Shown here piece by piece: positions 56,879-64,000 of a stretch of 64,000 nt of DNA. A program made the position numbers and the translations under genes. This DNA comes from Tsukamurella sp. 8F (GTDB taxonomy: Bacteria > Actinomycetota > Actinomycetes > Mycobacteriales > Mycobacteriaceae): assembly GCF_029167375.1 (NCBI RefSeq), contig NZ_JARFTP010000016.1, forward strand, positions 1 through 64,000. Reading direction: 5' to 3'. Below the pieces are notes generated by a model. That model saw only the letters and a list, made by a program, of their open reading frames with translations. It was not told the origin of the DNA and did no database searches. Numbering within the stretch: the stretch's first letter is position 1; each line of letters begins with the position of its first letter.

Positions 56879-56909
56879 TCGCCCACCACTCGAGAAACAG
56901 GAGCATCAG

Positions 56910-58154
56910 ATGGAACTGACCAGCGTGTGGAAGGTGATCCGCGCTCGGTGGCGCATCGTCGTCGCGGGGATCCTCCTCGGGATCATCGGCGCCATCGGAG
57001 CAACCCTGTTGATGACTCCCAAGCACGAGTCCACCGCCCGGGTCCTCATCGGAACCTGTGGCGAGGGGTCGATCGACCAGTCGTACCAGTGCGGCATGTA
57101 CGCACAGCAGCGGACCAGTTCCTATGTGTCGCTGGTAGACAGCGACATGCTCGCAGGCAGGGTGATCGGCGACCTGCACCTGAACATGTCCTCGCAGGAC
57201 CTTCTCTCACGCCTGAGCGTCAAGGCGGAGCCGGATTCGGTCGTCCTCGACATCACCGCGACGGACACCGACGGCGGCCGCGCCCAATCGATCGCCAACT
57301 CTGCAGCCAAGCAGACCGGCCCCTTGATCCGGGAGGTCGAGAGGTCGGACAAGGGCGGCAACCCGTTCACCGACGTGACGGTCATCGACACCGCATCGGC
57401 ACCCACCACGACCGGCTCCGGCATGCTGCCGAATGTGGCCTTCGGGCTCGTTGCCGGTCTCGTGGTCGGGCTCATCGCAGCCTTCATCCGCGAACGCTCC
57501 GACGCCAGCGTCAACTCGCGCGACGACCTCGCGGAGCGGGTATCGGTTCCGGTTCTGACCGGCGTCTCCGACACCGACTCGCGAGACTCGGCACGTCGAC
57601 TGCGCGCGGAGGTCCTCGCCGGGCTGTCCGGTGACGACGCAAAAGTACTCGCCGTGGCCGGGGTCGAGGACCGCGCGAGCGCGACGACGGCGCGCGCGCT
57701 CGCTCGCGCCCTCGGCGAGACGTCGCCGAAGGTGCTCTTCGTGAACGCCGCTACGCCGGGCACCGCCGACGAACCGCAGGCGAAGGACGCTCCTGCCGGC
57801 CTGACGGACCTCCTGGCGGGTACGGCGACGGCGGACGACCTCGAGACGACCGCACATGAAGGCGCCGCGTATTCCGAGCTACCCCACGGATCCTCGACGA
57901 CGGACCCGGGTGTCCTCTTCGCACCGACCGCAGTGCGAAAGGTCGTCGAGGCCATGCGGGGGCGGTTCGACCACGTCGTCGTCGACGTCGGTAACGCGCT
58001 CGACGGCGCCGCGGCCGATGTCTTCTCCACGCATGCCGACGGGACGATCGTCGTGGCACGCGAACGCCTCACGCGCAAGGGCGATCTGGTGTCCGCGGTC
58101 AAGCGCCTCGAGTCGCTGGGGAGCCGGGTGCTGGGTATCGCCCTGGCTCGCTAG
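56910..58154 (+). CDS. Wzz-like chain-length protein with degenerate BY-kinase domain
   Basis: The 414-residue protein has two transmembrane helices (residues ~15-36 and ~175-193) enclosing an extracellular Wzz domain, then a cytoplasmic C-terminal domain like a bacterial tyrosine kinase. The region that should hold the Walker A P-loop (GxxxxGKST) reads AVAGVEDRASATTARALA, without the Gly-Lys-Ser/Thr core. The Walker-B-like VVVDVG strand survives at 356-361. It is therefore probably a non-catalytic kinase-like regulator of chain length. Two cysteines (C50, C61) lie in the external part. Confidence 0.85.
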   Translation: MELTSVWKVIRARWRIVVAGILLGIIGAIGATLLMTPKHESTARVLIGTCGEGSIDQSYQCGMYAQQRTSSYVSLVDSDMLAGRVIGDLHLNMSSQDLLSRLSVKAEPDSVVLDITATDTDGGRAQSIANSAAKQTGPLIREVERSDKGGNPFTDVTVIDTASAPTTTGSGMLPNVAFGLVAGLVVGLIAAFIRERSDASVNSRDDLAERVSVPVLTGVSDTDSRDSARRLRAEVLAGLSGDDAKVLAVAGVEDRASATTARALARALGETSPKVLFVNAATPGTADEPQAKDAPAGLTDLLAGTATADDLETTAHEGAAYSELPHGSSTTDPGVLFAPTAVRKVVEAMRGRFDHVVVDVGNALDGAAADVFSTHADGTIVVARERLTRKGDLVSAVKRLESLGSRVLGIALAR

Positions 58155-58193
58155 TCGCGATTTCGAGCGGATCTGGATGTGGGGAGCGAGGGG

Positions 58194-59036
58194 ATGTTGG
58201 AGAACGGGCCGCTGGTCTCGCTGCTGATTCCGGCGTATCAGGCGGAGCGCTTCCTCGGCGCCACGCTCGCCTGTGCGCTGGCGCAGACATATCCGAACCT
58301 CGAAATCGTGGTGCTGAACAACAACAGCACCGACAGCACACCCGCGATCCTCTCGGCAGTCCGCGATCCACGGTTACGAGTCGAGAGCAACTCGCAGACG
58401 CTGCAGCTTCCGGACAATTGGAACCGCCTGGTGGAACACGCGAAAGGCGACCTGATCAAGGTGCTGTGCGCGGACGATCTCATCACGCCGGACTGCATCG
58501 CCACGCAGGTCGCGGTATTGAGCGGGCGTGACGATGTGGCGCTGGTGTCCTGCCGCACGGACTTCGTGGACGAAGTCGGCCTACCCCTGCGGAACGATCG
58601 CGGACTGAGCGGTATCACGGGACCACGCACGGCGCGCGAGGTGATCAGGCGAGTCGTGCGCAGTGGCGGGAACCCGATCGGCCCGACAGCCGCGGTCATG
58701 TTCCGCCGCAACGATTTCGACACCGTGGGCGGGTTCGACGGCCGGTTCTACTTTCCGATGGAGCTCGAGCTGTGGACACGCTTATTGACGCGCGGCTCCT
58801 TCGTCGGCATCGACGCGACGCTGGCGTCGTTTCGTGTGAGCGCGTCGTCACAGACGAGCGGCACCAGCGCGCACGCGCAATACACCCAGCAGCGCGCCGT
58901 CACACACGGTCTCGTGCGCGATCCGCGATGGCGTATCACCGTCGGTGATCGCTGCATAGCGGCGGTGAACGCACAGTCCATGCAATTGCGACGAAACCTG
59001 CTGTATCGAGACGCGCGCCGCCGGGCGCGGCGCTGA
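58194..59036 (+). CDS. GT2 glycosyltransferase (second)
   Basis: The 280-residue GT-A enzyme has LVSLLIPAYQAERFLGATLACALAQ, NNNSTDSTPAILSA, CADDLITPDC and the MELELWTRLL motif. Start choice is uncertain: GGGGAG (58181-58186) stands 7 nt before ATG 58194, while a GTG at 58179 is also in frame. It acts in the same pathway and follows the Wzz-like gene by 39 nt. Converges with the beta-helix gene. Confidence 0.87.
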   Translation: MLENGPLVSLLIPAYQAERFLGATLACALAQTYPNLEIVVLNNNSTDSTPAILSAVRDPRLRVESNSQTLQLPDNWNRLVEHAKGDLIKVLCADDLITPDCIATQVAVLSGRDDVALVSCRTDFVDEVGLPLRNDRGLSGITGPRTAREVIRRVVRSGGNPIGPTAAVMFRRNDFDTVGGFDGRFYFPMELELWTRLLTRGSFVGIDATLASFRVSASSQTSGTSAHAQYTQQRAVTHGLVRDPRWRITVGDRCIAAVNAQSMQLRRNLLYRDARRRARR

Positions 59037-59085
59037 ACGCCTGTCGCCGTAGGGGTCTCGTCGCGGCCGAGCTCCGTCTGCCCGG

Positions 59086-60411
59086 TCAGGTATACGCGGC
59101 CGACGTACGCCAACCCTTGGACCCCCGGACCGCGTGTCGGAGCGTCCCGTCGTCCGTGTTCTCGACGACGGCGGTCCATCCTGGCGCCGGCCGGGTCCGG
59201 AAGTCCGCATCAGACACGGTCGTCCGTCCGGGCCCGGACACGAACTTCGTCTGCACCCCTTCGCTCGCGGAGACCGAGTGGAACAGCGAGGTACCGGTCA
59301 GGGAGACCTGGGCGAGATCGTTGCCCGCCGAAGATACGAAGGCGCCTTCGTCAATGGTCTGTCCAGCACGATCCAGCAGGCCGCGCACGCGAGACGTCGA
59401 GTTGCCCGACATGAGCAGCGTTCCCGCTGAGTCCTGCTGCTCGACCGCGGTCGAATAGTTCGTCCACCGACAGCCGGTCAGGTTCAGCCCTTCGCCCCGC
59501 TCGTAGCGGATAGACACCTTTCCGGGCGTGGTCCGGAAGAAGCGGCACGCACTGAACGTCACGCCCGCGGGACCCGTGGTATCGGTCCCGACGACCACGT
59601 CCTCGTTCTTGATGCGCTCGAAGTTGATACCGCCGAACCGCACCGTCCGCACCTCGTTACCGAGAATCCGAATACCGTTCGTGCATCCGGACCAGTCGCC
59701 ACCATCCCATAGGAGACTCTCGACGGCGTCGTCGACCTGCACGGCGGTCTCATTATCGAAGGAGTTGCAGTTCGTCAGGGTGACCGGCGACGAAGGAGTG
59801 AACCGGGTCGTCGGGAACCGCCAGCCGGTTTCGCAGTCGAAAACACTTACGTCCGAATACTGGCACGCCCACGACGACATGTGCGCGACTCCCACGCCAT
59901 GGCCGCGGATATCGATATCCCGGGCGCTGAACCTCGTACTCAGTGCGACATCGAGACCCACCGTTCTTGCGTCGGTCGCCGCATCGAGGGTGAGCCCCGA
60001 TATCGACCATCCCGGACAATACGGTCCCCCGGGCTTTCCGTGCGCCGTGATCGATGCGGCCACAGAACGATTCCGGAGCCGCGTCGCACTGCGCCCCATG
60101 CCACGCATCGACACCTGGCCGTCGTTCGGAAGGGTGAAGCCCGAATGGTCGAAGACTCCTCCGGGCACGACCACCTCCGCGCCACTCCTGGCACCCTGCT
60201 CGAGGGCGGCTGTGATCCGCGCCGAATTGTCGTCCGCAGAACTCGAGGACGACAGGTCGGCCAAGACCGCACGCGCGCGCAGATCAACCGGTGTCGCAAC
60301 AGGATCGGGGCTACACGATGCGACGACGGAGAGCCCTGCGGCCGTGCCCAAACCGAGTCCCGCCGAGCGGAGGAACCTCCGCCTGCTCTCGTCCTCCACG
60401 GCATGCTCCAT
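59086..60411 (-). CDS. Tat-exported parallel beta-helix lipoprotein
   Basis: The 441-residue protein has a twin-arginine signal (SRRRFLRSAGLGLGTAAG) ending in a lipobox (VVASC, Cys33), so it should be folded before export and then lipid-anchored. The remainder is Gly/Asn/Ser-rich with repeating ~22-residue strands (e.g. ITALTLDAA-like SISGLTLDAATDARTVGL; CNSFDNETAVQVDD), typical of right-handed parallel beta-helices in pectate lyases, tail spikes and polysaccharide depolymerases. Placed in the polysaccharide locus, it may bind, trim or cleave the polymer. The catalytic residues cannot be assigned. Confidence 0.78.
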   Translation of the reverse strand: MEHAVEDESRRRFLRSAGLGLGTAAGLSVVASCSPDPVATPVDLRARAVLADLSSSSSADDNSARITAALEQGARSGAEVVVPGGVFDHSGFTLPNDGQVSMRGMGRSATRLRNRSVAASITAHGKPGGPYCPGWSISGLTLDAATDARTVGLDVALSTRFSARDIDIRGHGVGVAHMSSWACQYSDVSVFDCETGWRFPTTRFTPSSPVTLTNCNSFDNETAVQVDDAVESLLWDGGDWSGCTNGIRILGNEVRTVRFGGINFERIKNEDVVVGTDTTGPAGVTFSACRFFRTTPGKVSIRYERGEGLNLTGCRWTNYSTAVEQQDSAGTLLMSGNSTSRVRGLLDRAGQTIDEGAFVSSAGNDLAQVSLTGTSLFHSVSASEGVQTKFVSGPGRTTVSDADFRTRPAPGWTAVVENTDDGTLRHAVRGSKGWRTSAAYT

Positions 60412-60484
60412 CTTGTAGACTCGCCTTGTTGTCGTGCAGTCGAGAATAGACAGCGCAACCGGACAGTGCAGACAGTGGGGACGG

Positions 60485-61954
60485 ATGACGACCAGGCGAT
60501 TCGATCCGCCCCGCATGGGGGGTTCCACGCGCAGCCTCTTGCACGGCGCGTTCTGGGCGATTCTGTTGTGCGTGGCGTGCATCGCCGCCGGCGCGGCGGC
60601 GACGATCACGCCGTTCGCCATCGCCGGCCTGCTCGTGATCCTGCTCGTGGTAGGCACCCTGGCCTTCCCCGACTCGGCGTGGCGATTCCTCGCATTGGCC
60701 GCCATCGTCGTATCCCCCCAGGTATTCGCACCCGACGACAATCACCCGATCCCCAATAGCGACGCAGCCCAGAAGGCCGTCCTGATACTGGGGCTGATCT
60801 GCCTCCTGGTGACGCTCGGGGCACGGTGGTCCTGGATCGGCGGAACGGCGTTGACCGCGCTTGGCTTGAGTTCATTACTCGCCCTGCTGAAGATCGGCGG
60901 AATGATCGAGGTGGGGCCCTCGCCCGTGCTCCGCGCCGCAATCGGATTCGCCCTTCCCTGGTGCTTCCTGATGGTCGATTGGCGGAAGCTGGACCTGAGA
61001 CGCGGGCTGCGGTTCATCGCCTACCTGCCGATCGTCAGTCTCGCCGGCGGTGTGGTCCTCCAACTGCTCGGCATATCCCCGATGCTCAGTCGCGAACAAG
61101 ACGGCGCACTCCGGCTGCAGGACACCGCGATTCCCGCCCACCTCGCGATGATCGCGCTCGTAGGGATGACAGCGGCCCTGTTCGAGCTGACCCTCGACCG
61201 CACCGGTCCGGCGAAGGGGGCGCCGCTGGTGCACCGGGTTCCGGCCTTCGCCCTGGTGATCATCGACCTGGTAGTCCTCCTCGGCACGTCGACGCGCAGC
61301 CCCATCGCCGTCGGCGCCGCGGTCCTCGCCGTCTTCGTCGTTCGTGCCGCCTGGGCGCGATCGGACCTCGGCGGCCGCGCCAGACGTGGTGCCATGGCGA
61401 TCGTCGGCGCCGCGGCGGTGGCCCTCATCGCGACCGTTCCCGAGTTGATCCTGCGCAGCCAGGGCAACAGTTACGAGGGGAAGTTCAACACCTCGGGCCG
61501 TGACCAGGCATGGAACTTCTTTCTCGATGTCGGCTCTGCCAGCCCTCTCACGGGGCGGGGGCTAGGCTTCTCGCCCCTTGCGGTCGAGCTGCTGAAACCC
61601 GTTGGCGTGCAGACCGCGTTCATCGCACCCCATAACGAGTACATCCACTTCTACGTCGACGGCGGCATCCTGTTCGCCACTGCGGTTCTCGGCTGCTTCG
61701 CGGCTGTATTCGTGGCCGCCGCCCGGTCCCAGACCGGGACGGCACGGTGGCTGGTCATCGTGCTCGGGATCGGAACCGCCTTCTACTCGTACACCGACAA
61801 CACCCTGTCGACGCCCCAGTATCCGATCCTCGTATTCATGATGCTGGGCCTGCTCATCAGCCATCCGGCGAGCAGATCCGAATCGGACGATTCGCCACCA
61901 CAGCCTGCCGAAGTCTCCCCGAAGGAGCCTGCTCGAAGCCCAGACATCGGGTGA
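60485..61954 (+). CDS. Wzy/WaaL-type O-antigen polymerase or ligase
   Basis: The 489-residue protein has about twelve membrane helices and a large outside loop containing the O-antigen ligase features (GRDQAWNFFLDVGSASPLTGRGLGFSPLAVELL, then APHNEYIHFYVDGGILF). The arrangement matches Wzy/WaaL proteins that join repeat units or attach chains. In this locus polymerisation of the flipped units is most likely. ATG 60485 is chosen; the longer frame from 60434 overlaps the promoter of the beta-helix gene. The stop overlaps ydcF (GTGA). Confidence 0.88.
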   Translation: MTTRRFDPPRMGGSTRSLLHGAFWAILLCVACIAAGAAATITPFAIAGLLVILLVVGTLAFPDSAWRFLALAAIVVSPQVFAPDDNHPIPNSDAAQKAVLILGLICLLVTLGARWSWIGGTALTALGLSSLLALLKIGGMIEVGPSPVLRAAIGFALPWCFLMVDWRKLDLRRGLRFIAYLPIVSLAGGVVLQLLGISPMLSREQDGALRLQDTAIPAHLAMIALVGMTAALFELTLDRTGPAKGAPLVHRVPAFALVIIDLVVLLGTSTRSPIAVGAAVLAVFVVRAAWARSDLGGRARRGAMAIVGAAAVALIATVPELILRSQGNSYEGKFNTSGRDQAWNFFLDVGSASPLTGRGLGFSPLAVELLKPVGVQTAFIAPHNEYIHFYVDGGILFATAVLGCFAAVFVAAARSQTGTARWLVIVLGIGTAFYSYTDNTLSTPQYPILVFMMLGLLISHPASRSESDDSPPQPAEVSPKEPARSPDIG

Positions 61955-62508
61955 ACGCGCGCTTCCGCAGGTGGCTGGCCCGCGGAGTCGGCTCCGCGGT
62001 CATCGCGGTCGTGGCGGTGACCGCCGCCGGCTACCCGGTCTATGTCGCCCCGCGCACCGACGCGCCCACGCGCGCTGATGCGGTCGTCGTGATCGGCGGA
62101 CCGGGTGCCGAGCGCTACACCTACGGGATCGAGCTGGCCGAGCGCGGCCTCGCGCCCCGGCTGGTGATCTCCGACCCCGATTGGGCATCCCATCAGATCG
62201 TGGGCCCCGTGTGCGCACAACCGAGCCGGCGCGGCTACACCGTCACCTGCTTCCGGCCGGACCCGCCGACCACGAAGGGCGAGATCAAGGAACTCAACAA
62301 GCTCGCGCACTCGGAACAGTGGCGGACCATCGACCTCGTCACGTTCACCCCGCACGTCTCCCGTACGCGGTACCTACTCGACCGCTGTTACTCCGGCGAC
62401 GTGCGAGTCTCCGCGAATCCACAACACATCGGATTCGTCGAAACGGCATGGCAATACGTGTACCAGACCGCGGGGTACGCGCGCGCCCTGGTACAGCGGG
62501 GCTGCTGA
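61951..62508 (+). CDS. YdcF/DUF218-family membrane-anchored protein
   Basis: The 185-residue protein has a single N-terminal helix (GSAVIAVVAVTAAGYPVYV) and a DUF218 domain (ADAVVVIGGPGAERYTYGIELAERG, VTFTPHVSRTRYLL). Related proteins take part in envelope polysaccharide or peptidoglycan metabolism, with no settled reaction. It starts GTG 61951, overlapping the polymerase stop, so it belongs to the same operon. Confidence 0.83.
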   Translation: MNARFRRWLARGVGSAVIAVVAVTAAGYPVYVAPRTDAPTRADAVVVIGGPGAERYTYGIELAERGLAPRLVISDPDWASHQIVGPVCAQPSRRGYTVTCFRPDPPTTKGEIKELNKLAHSEQWRTIDLVTFTPHVSRTRYLLDRCYSGDVRVSANPQHIGFVETAWQYVYQTAGYARALVQRGC

Positions 62509-62526
62509 CCCGAGCACCTCGCGGCT

Positions 62527-63384
62527 CTAGACCAGGGCCCGACGCAGCCCGTCGTGCCATTCGGGAAGGGGCTCGAGGCCCCATGACTCCCACGCCTCCG
62601 GCGAGAGGACCGAGTACGCCGGCCGGCGAGCGGGCCTTGGGAACTCCTCTGTGGTGCAGGGGCTCACGCGCTCGGGGTCGGCGCCCACACCGGCGAAGAC
62701 CTCGCGCGCTAGTTCGTACCAGGTCGCCTGACCCGTACCCGCCGCATGCAGGATGGCGCCCGGACGGGCTTGTTCGGCGGCGAGTCGCTCCGCGAGATCC
62801 AGCAGCCCCGCGGCGAGGTCTGAGGCATACGTCGGCGAACCGAGCTGGTCATCGACGACACGCGGATCGACGCCATCGGCCGCGAGCCGCCGCATGGTCC
62901 CGACGAAGTCACCCTCCCGACCCGAATACACCCACGCCGTGCGCACGACAACGGTGCGCGGATCGGCGGCCAGGGCCCGCCGTTCGCCGTCGCGTTTGGT
63001 TCTGCCATAAACGGTTTCGGGAACGCATTCGTCGTCGACGCGCCAGGGTCGGGGGTCGGCGGCCACAGATCCGAAGACGTAGTCGGTGGACAACTGCACC
63101 AGGCGCGCACCCGAGCGCAGACAGCGCAGCGCGAGCAGCTCCGGAGCGCGCGCGTTCAGTACTTCTGCGCCCTCGGCATCGGTCTCGGCAGCGTCCACGG
63201 CGGTGTACGCGGCGCAGTTGATCACGACGTCGTCCGGCCCGAACGCCAGCTCCTCGACCTGCTTCGGGCACGTCACATCCGCGTCGGCCCGCGTCAGGGG
63301 AACGATCTCGTGCGGGCGCGATCGACCGTGCTCCACCAGCCACGACCCCACCTGACCGCCCGCACCGGTGACGAAGACTCGCAT
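62527..63384 (-). CDS. rmlD: dTDP-4-dehydrorhamnose reductase
   Basis: The 285-residue SDR protein has MRVFVTGAGGQVGSWL, VINCAAYTAVDAAETD, LSTDYVFG and the catalytic VYGRTKRDGE pair. It completes dTDP-L-rhamnose synthesis with NADPH; rhamnose is needed for the arabinogalactan linker in Mycobacteriales and perhaps for this polysaccharide. TAGGTT lies 7 nt before ATG (leaderless), and the longer frame to 63594 is rejected. RmlA, B and C genes are not in the window. Confidence 0.93.
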   Translation of the reverse strand: MRVFVTGAGGQVGSWLVEHGRSRPHEIVPLTRADADVTCPKQVEELAFGPDDVVINCAAYTAVDAAETDAEGAEVLNARAPELLALRCLRSGARLVQLSTDYVFGSVAADPRPWRVDDECVPETVYGRTKRDGERRALAADPRTVVVRTAWVYSGREGDFVGTMRRLAADGVDPRVVDDQLGSPTYASDLAAGLLDLAERLAAEQARPGAILHAAGTGQATWYELAREVFAGVGADPERVSPCTTEEFPRPARRPAYSVLSPEAWESWGLEPLPEWHDGLRRALV

Positions 63385-63486
63385 ATCGGGCAACCTACCG
63401 CAGGGACGCACCCAGCCGCGTGCCCGTGCCACAGTCACACTGTGACCACCCCCACGTTCTCTCTGCAACGGAGCGATGACATATTG

Positions 63487-63500
63487 TCTGGATTGCCAGA
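63487..63500. promoter_or_regulatory. Short palindrome before the last gene
   Basis: TCTGG-ATTG-CCAGA is a perfect 5-bp palindrome 26 bp upstream of the GTG of the unfinished gene. It may be a regulator site; evidence is limited to symmetry and position. Confidence 0.3.
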
Positions 63501-63526
63501 TTGCGACACTTCGACGAGGAGTCCTT

Positions 63527-64000
63527 GTGCACTTCGCTCTACGGCGCCGCCCACCCGGACGCCACGAGACCATTCGCACCGGCGACGCCACCATTCATGT
63601 CGGCGAACTCGCACGTGGAGCCGTCGTGAAAGCAGCGGCAGCAGCCGGGATAGCGCGTAGAACAGCACGCGAACTCGCCGAGTCGGGCGATCTCGTCGGG
63701 TACTGGACGGTGTCTTCGCCCGACGCCTCCGGCGATGTGTCGGAGAACGCCACTCTAGTCCGGATCAACCGAGCAACCTCCGTAGCCGTCATGTGGCCGA
63801 TCGGCTCCGCGGTCACGATTACGTCCGCACAGATCGCCCTCGTCCACCGACTGACCCGAGCACACCCCGCACTCCGCCATGTCAGCCAGTGGACATCAGA
63901 TGCCGAAAACATGCTCGCCAAGACTCTCCTCGCTGCTGGGTTCAGACTGGACACTCGTCCCACTACTGCGTCAGATGCGTCAGCCAGGACGGATGGTCGG
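63527..64000 (+). CDS. Unidentified protein, 3' end outside the window
   Basis: A frame starting GTG 63527 (MHFALRRRPPG) is open to the window edge (158 codons) and has AGGAG 5 nt upstream. It reads GDATIHVGELARGAVVKAAAAAGIARRTARELAESGDLVGYWTV, with a helix-turn-helix-like stretch, then AMLAKTLLAAGFRL-like ENMLAKTLLAAGFRL, recalling the end of an acetyltransferase. I do not recognise the family. Third-position GC is somewhat lower than in neighbouring genes. The opposite-strand frame is a shadow. Confidence 0.55.
   Translation, partial: MHFALRRRPPGRHETIRTGDATIHVGELARGAVVKAAAAAGIARRTARELAESGDLVGYWTVSSPDASGDVSENATLVRINRATSVAVMWPIGSAVTITSAQIALVHRLTRAHPALRHVSQWTSDAENMLAKTLLAAGFRLDTRPTTASDASARTDGR

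Noticed and set aside
63434-63446. GTCACA-C-TGTGAC palindrome as a CRP site
   Set aside because: The order of the half sites is inverted relative to the CRP consensus (TGTGA-N6-TCACA), and no CRP-related gene is near.
1-64000. CRISPR arrays, transposases, integrases, tRNA or rRNA genes
   Set aside because: None was found by inspection; no repeat-spacer pattern and no mobile-element protein motifs.

Overview
The window is high-GC, almost fully coding DNA from an actinobacterium of the order Mycobacteriales. The genus cannot be fixed from the sequence; Tsukamurella, Gordonia or a relative would fit. Supporting features are an Mce/MlaD protein, a GabD2-type semialdehyde dehydrogenase, a SigC-like sigma factor next to a CtpB-like copper ATPase, an IdeR/DtxR box, a 6C-type small RNA, tiny DUF6131 and CsbD stress proteins, and many leaderless promoters (TAnnnT or GATAAT 6-8 nt before the start codon). 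No prophage, insertion sequence, CRISPR array, tRNA or rRNA was found.

Layout. 0-5.2 kb: a TM0106-type RecB/RNase H nuclease, a Lys/Ala-rich DUF6474-like protein, and a copper module (membrane protein, YcnI, CopC, CopD). 5.2-7.9 kb: small stress and membrane proteins (DoxX-like, CsbD, DUF6131 and a newly proposed 42-residue protein) and an HspR-like MerR regulator. 7.9-12.4 kb: GabD2, RraA, an S4 protein, a 48-residue ORF, an XRE/MmyB regulator, SnoaL-like and PaaI-like proteins. 12.4-18.5 kb: the classical glutamate synthase GltB-GltD, with a divergent FetB-like permease. 19.5-29.3 kb: the most unusual region. A CysJ-like FAD/NADPH reductase without flavodoxin domain is followed by a tightly coupled operon of a second, 1867-residue GltB-like protein, a diflavin (FMN+FAD+NADPH) reductase and a HemS/ChuS-like heme protein. 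A good IdeR box overlaps the predicted transcription start of the operon. 29.5-38.2 kb: an orphan Mce protein, GbsR-type regulator with ABC exporter, ankyrin protein, divergent glutamate racemase-like protein, ArsR/MFS pair, VOC and AraC proteins.

38.2-43.2 kb: L,D-transpeptidase lipoprotein, BluB, GNAT, TetR, PaiB-like and an HSL-type hydrolase. 43.2-49.4 kb: a 6C RNA, then SigC and CtpB-like copper ATPase, a PAS-GGDEF protein, and a CopD-CtaG membrane protein carrying an anti-sigma-type zinc finger at its N terminus. 49.6-51.6 kb: MFS and AraC. 51.6-62.5 kb: a cell-surface polysaccharide locus (GDP-fucose synthesis by Gmd/Fcl, three glycosyltransferases, flippase, Wzz-like protein with a degenerate kinase domain, Tat-exported beta-helix lipoprotein, Wzy/WaaL-type polymerase, YdcF), followed by RmlD and an unfinished unknown gene.

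How the parts may work together. The IdeR-controlled operon probably responds to iron: the diflavin reductase could feed electrons to the GltB-like FMN/Fe-S protein, to the heme-handling protein, or to both. Copper is handled by two separate modules (YcnI-CopC-CopD; SigC-CtpB-CopD/CtaG), and the zinc-finger fusion suggests a membrane copper protein that might also hold a sigma factor. The polysaccharide genes form a coherent Wzx/Wzy-type pathway, but the initiating sugar-phosphate transferase is not in the window.
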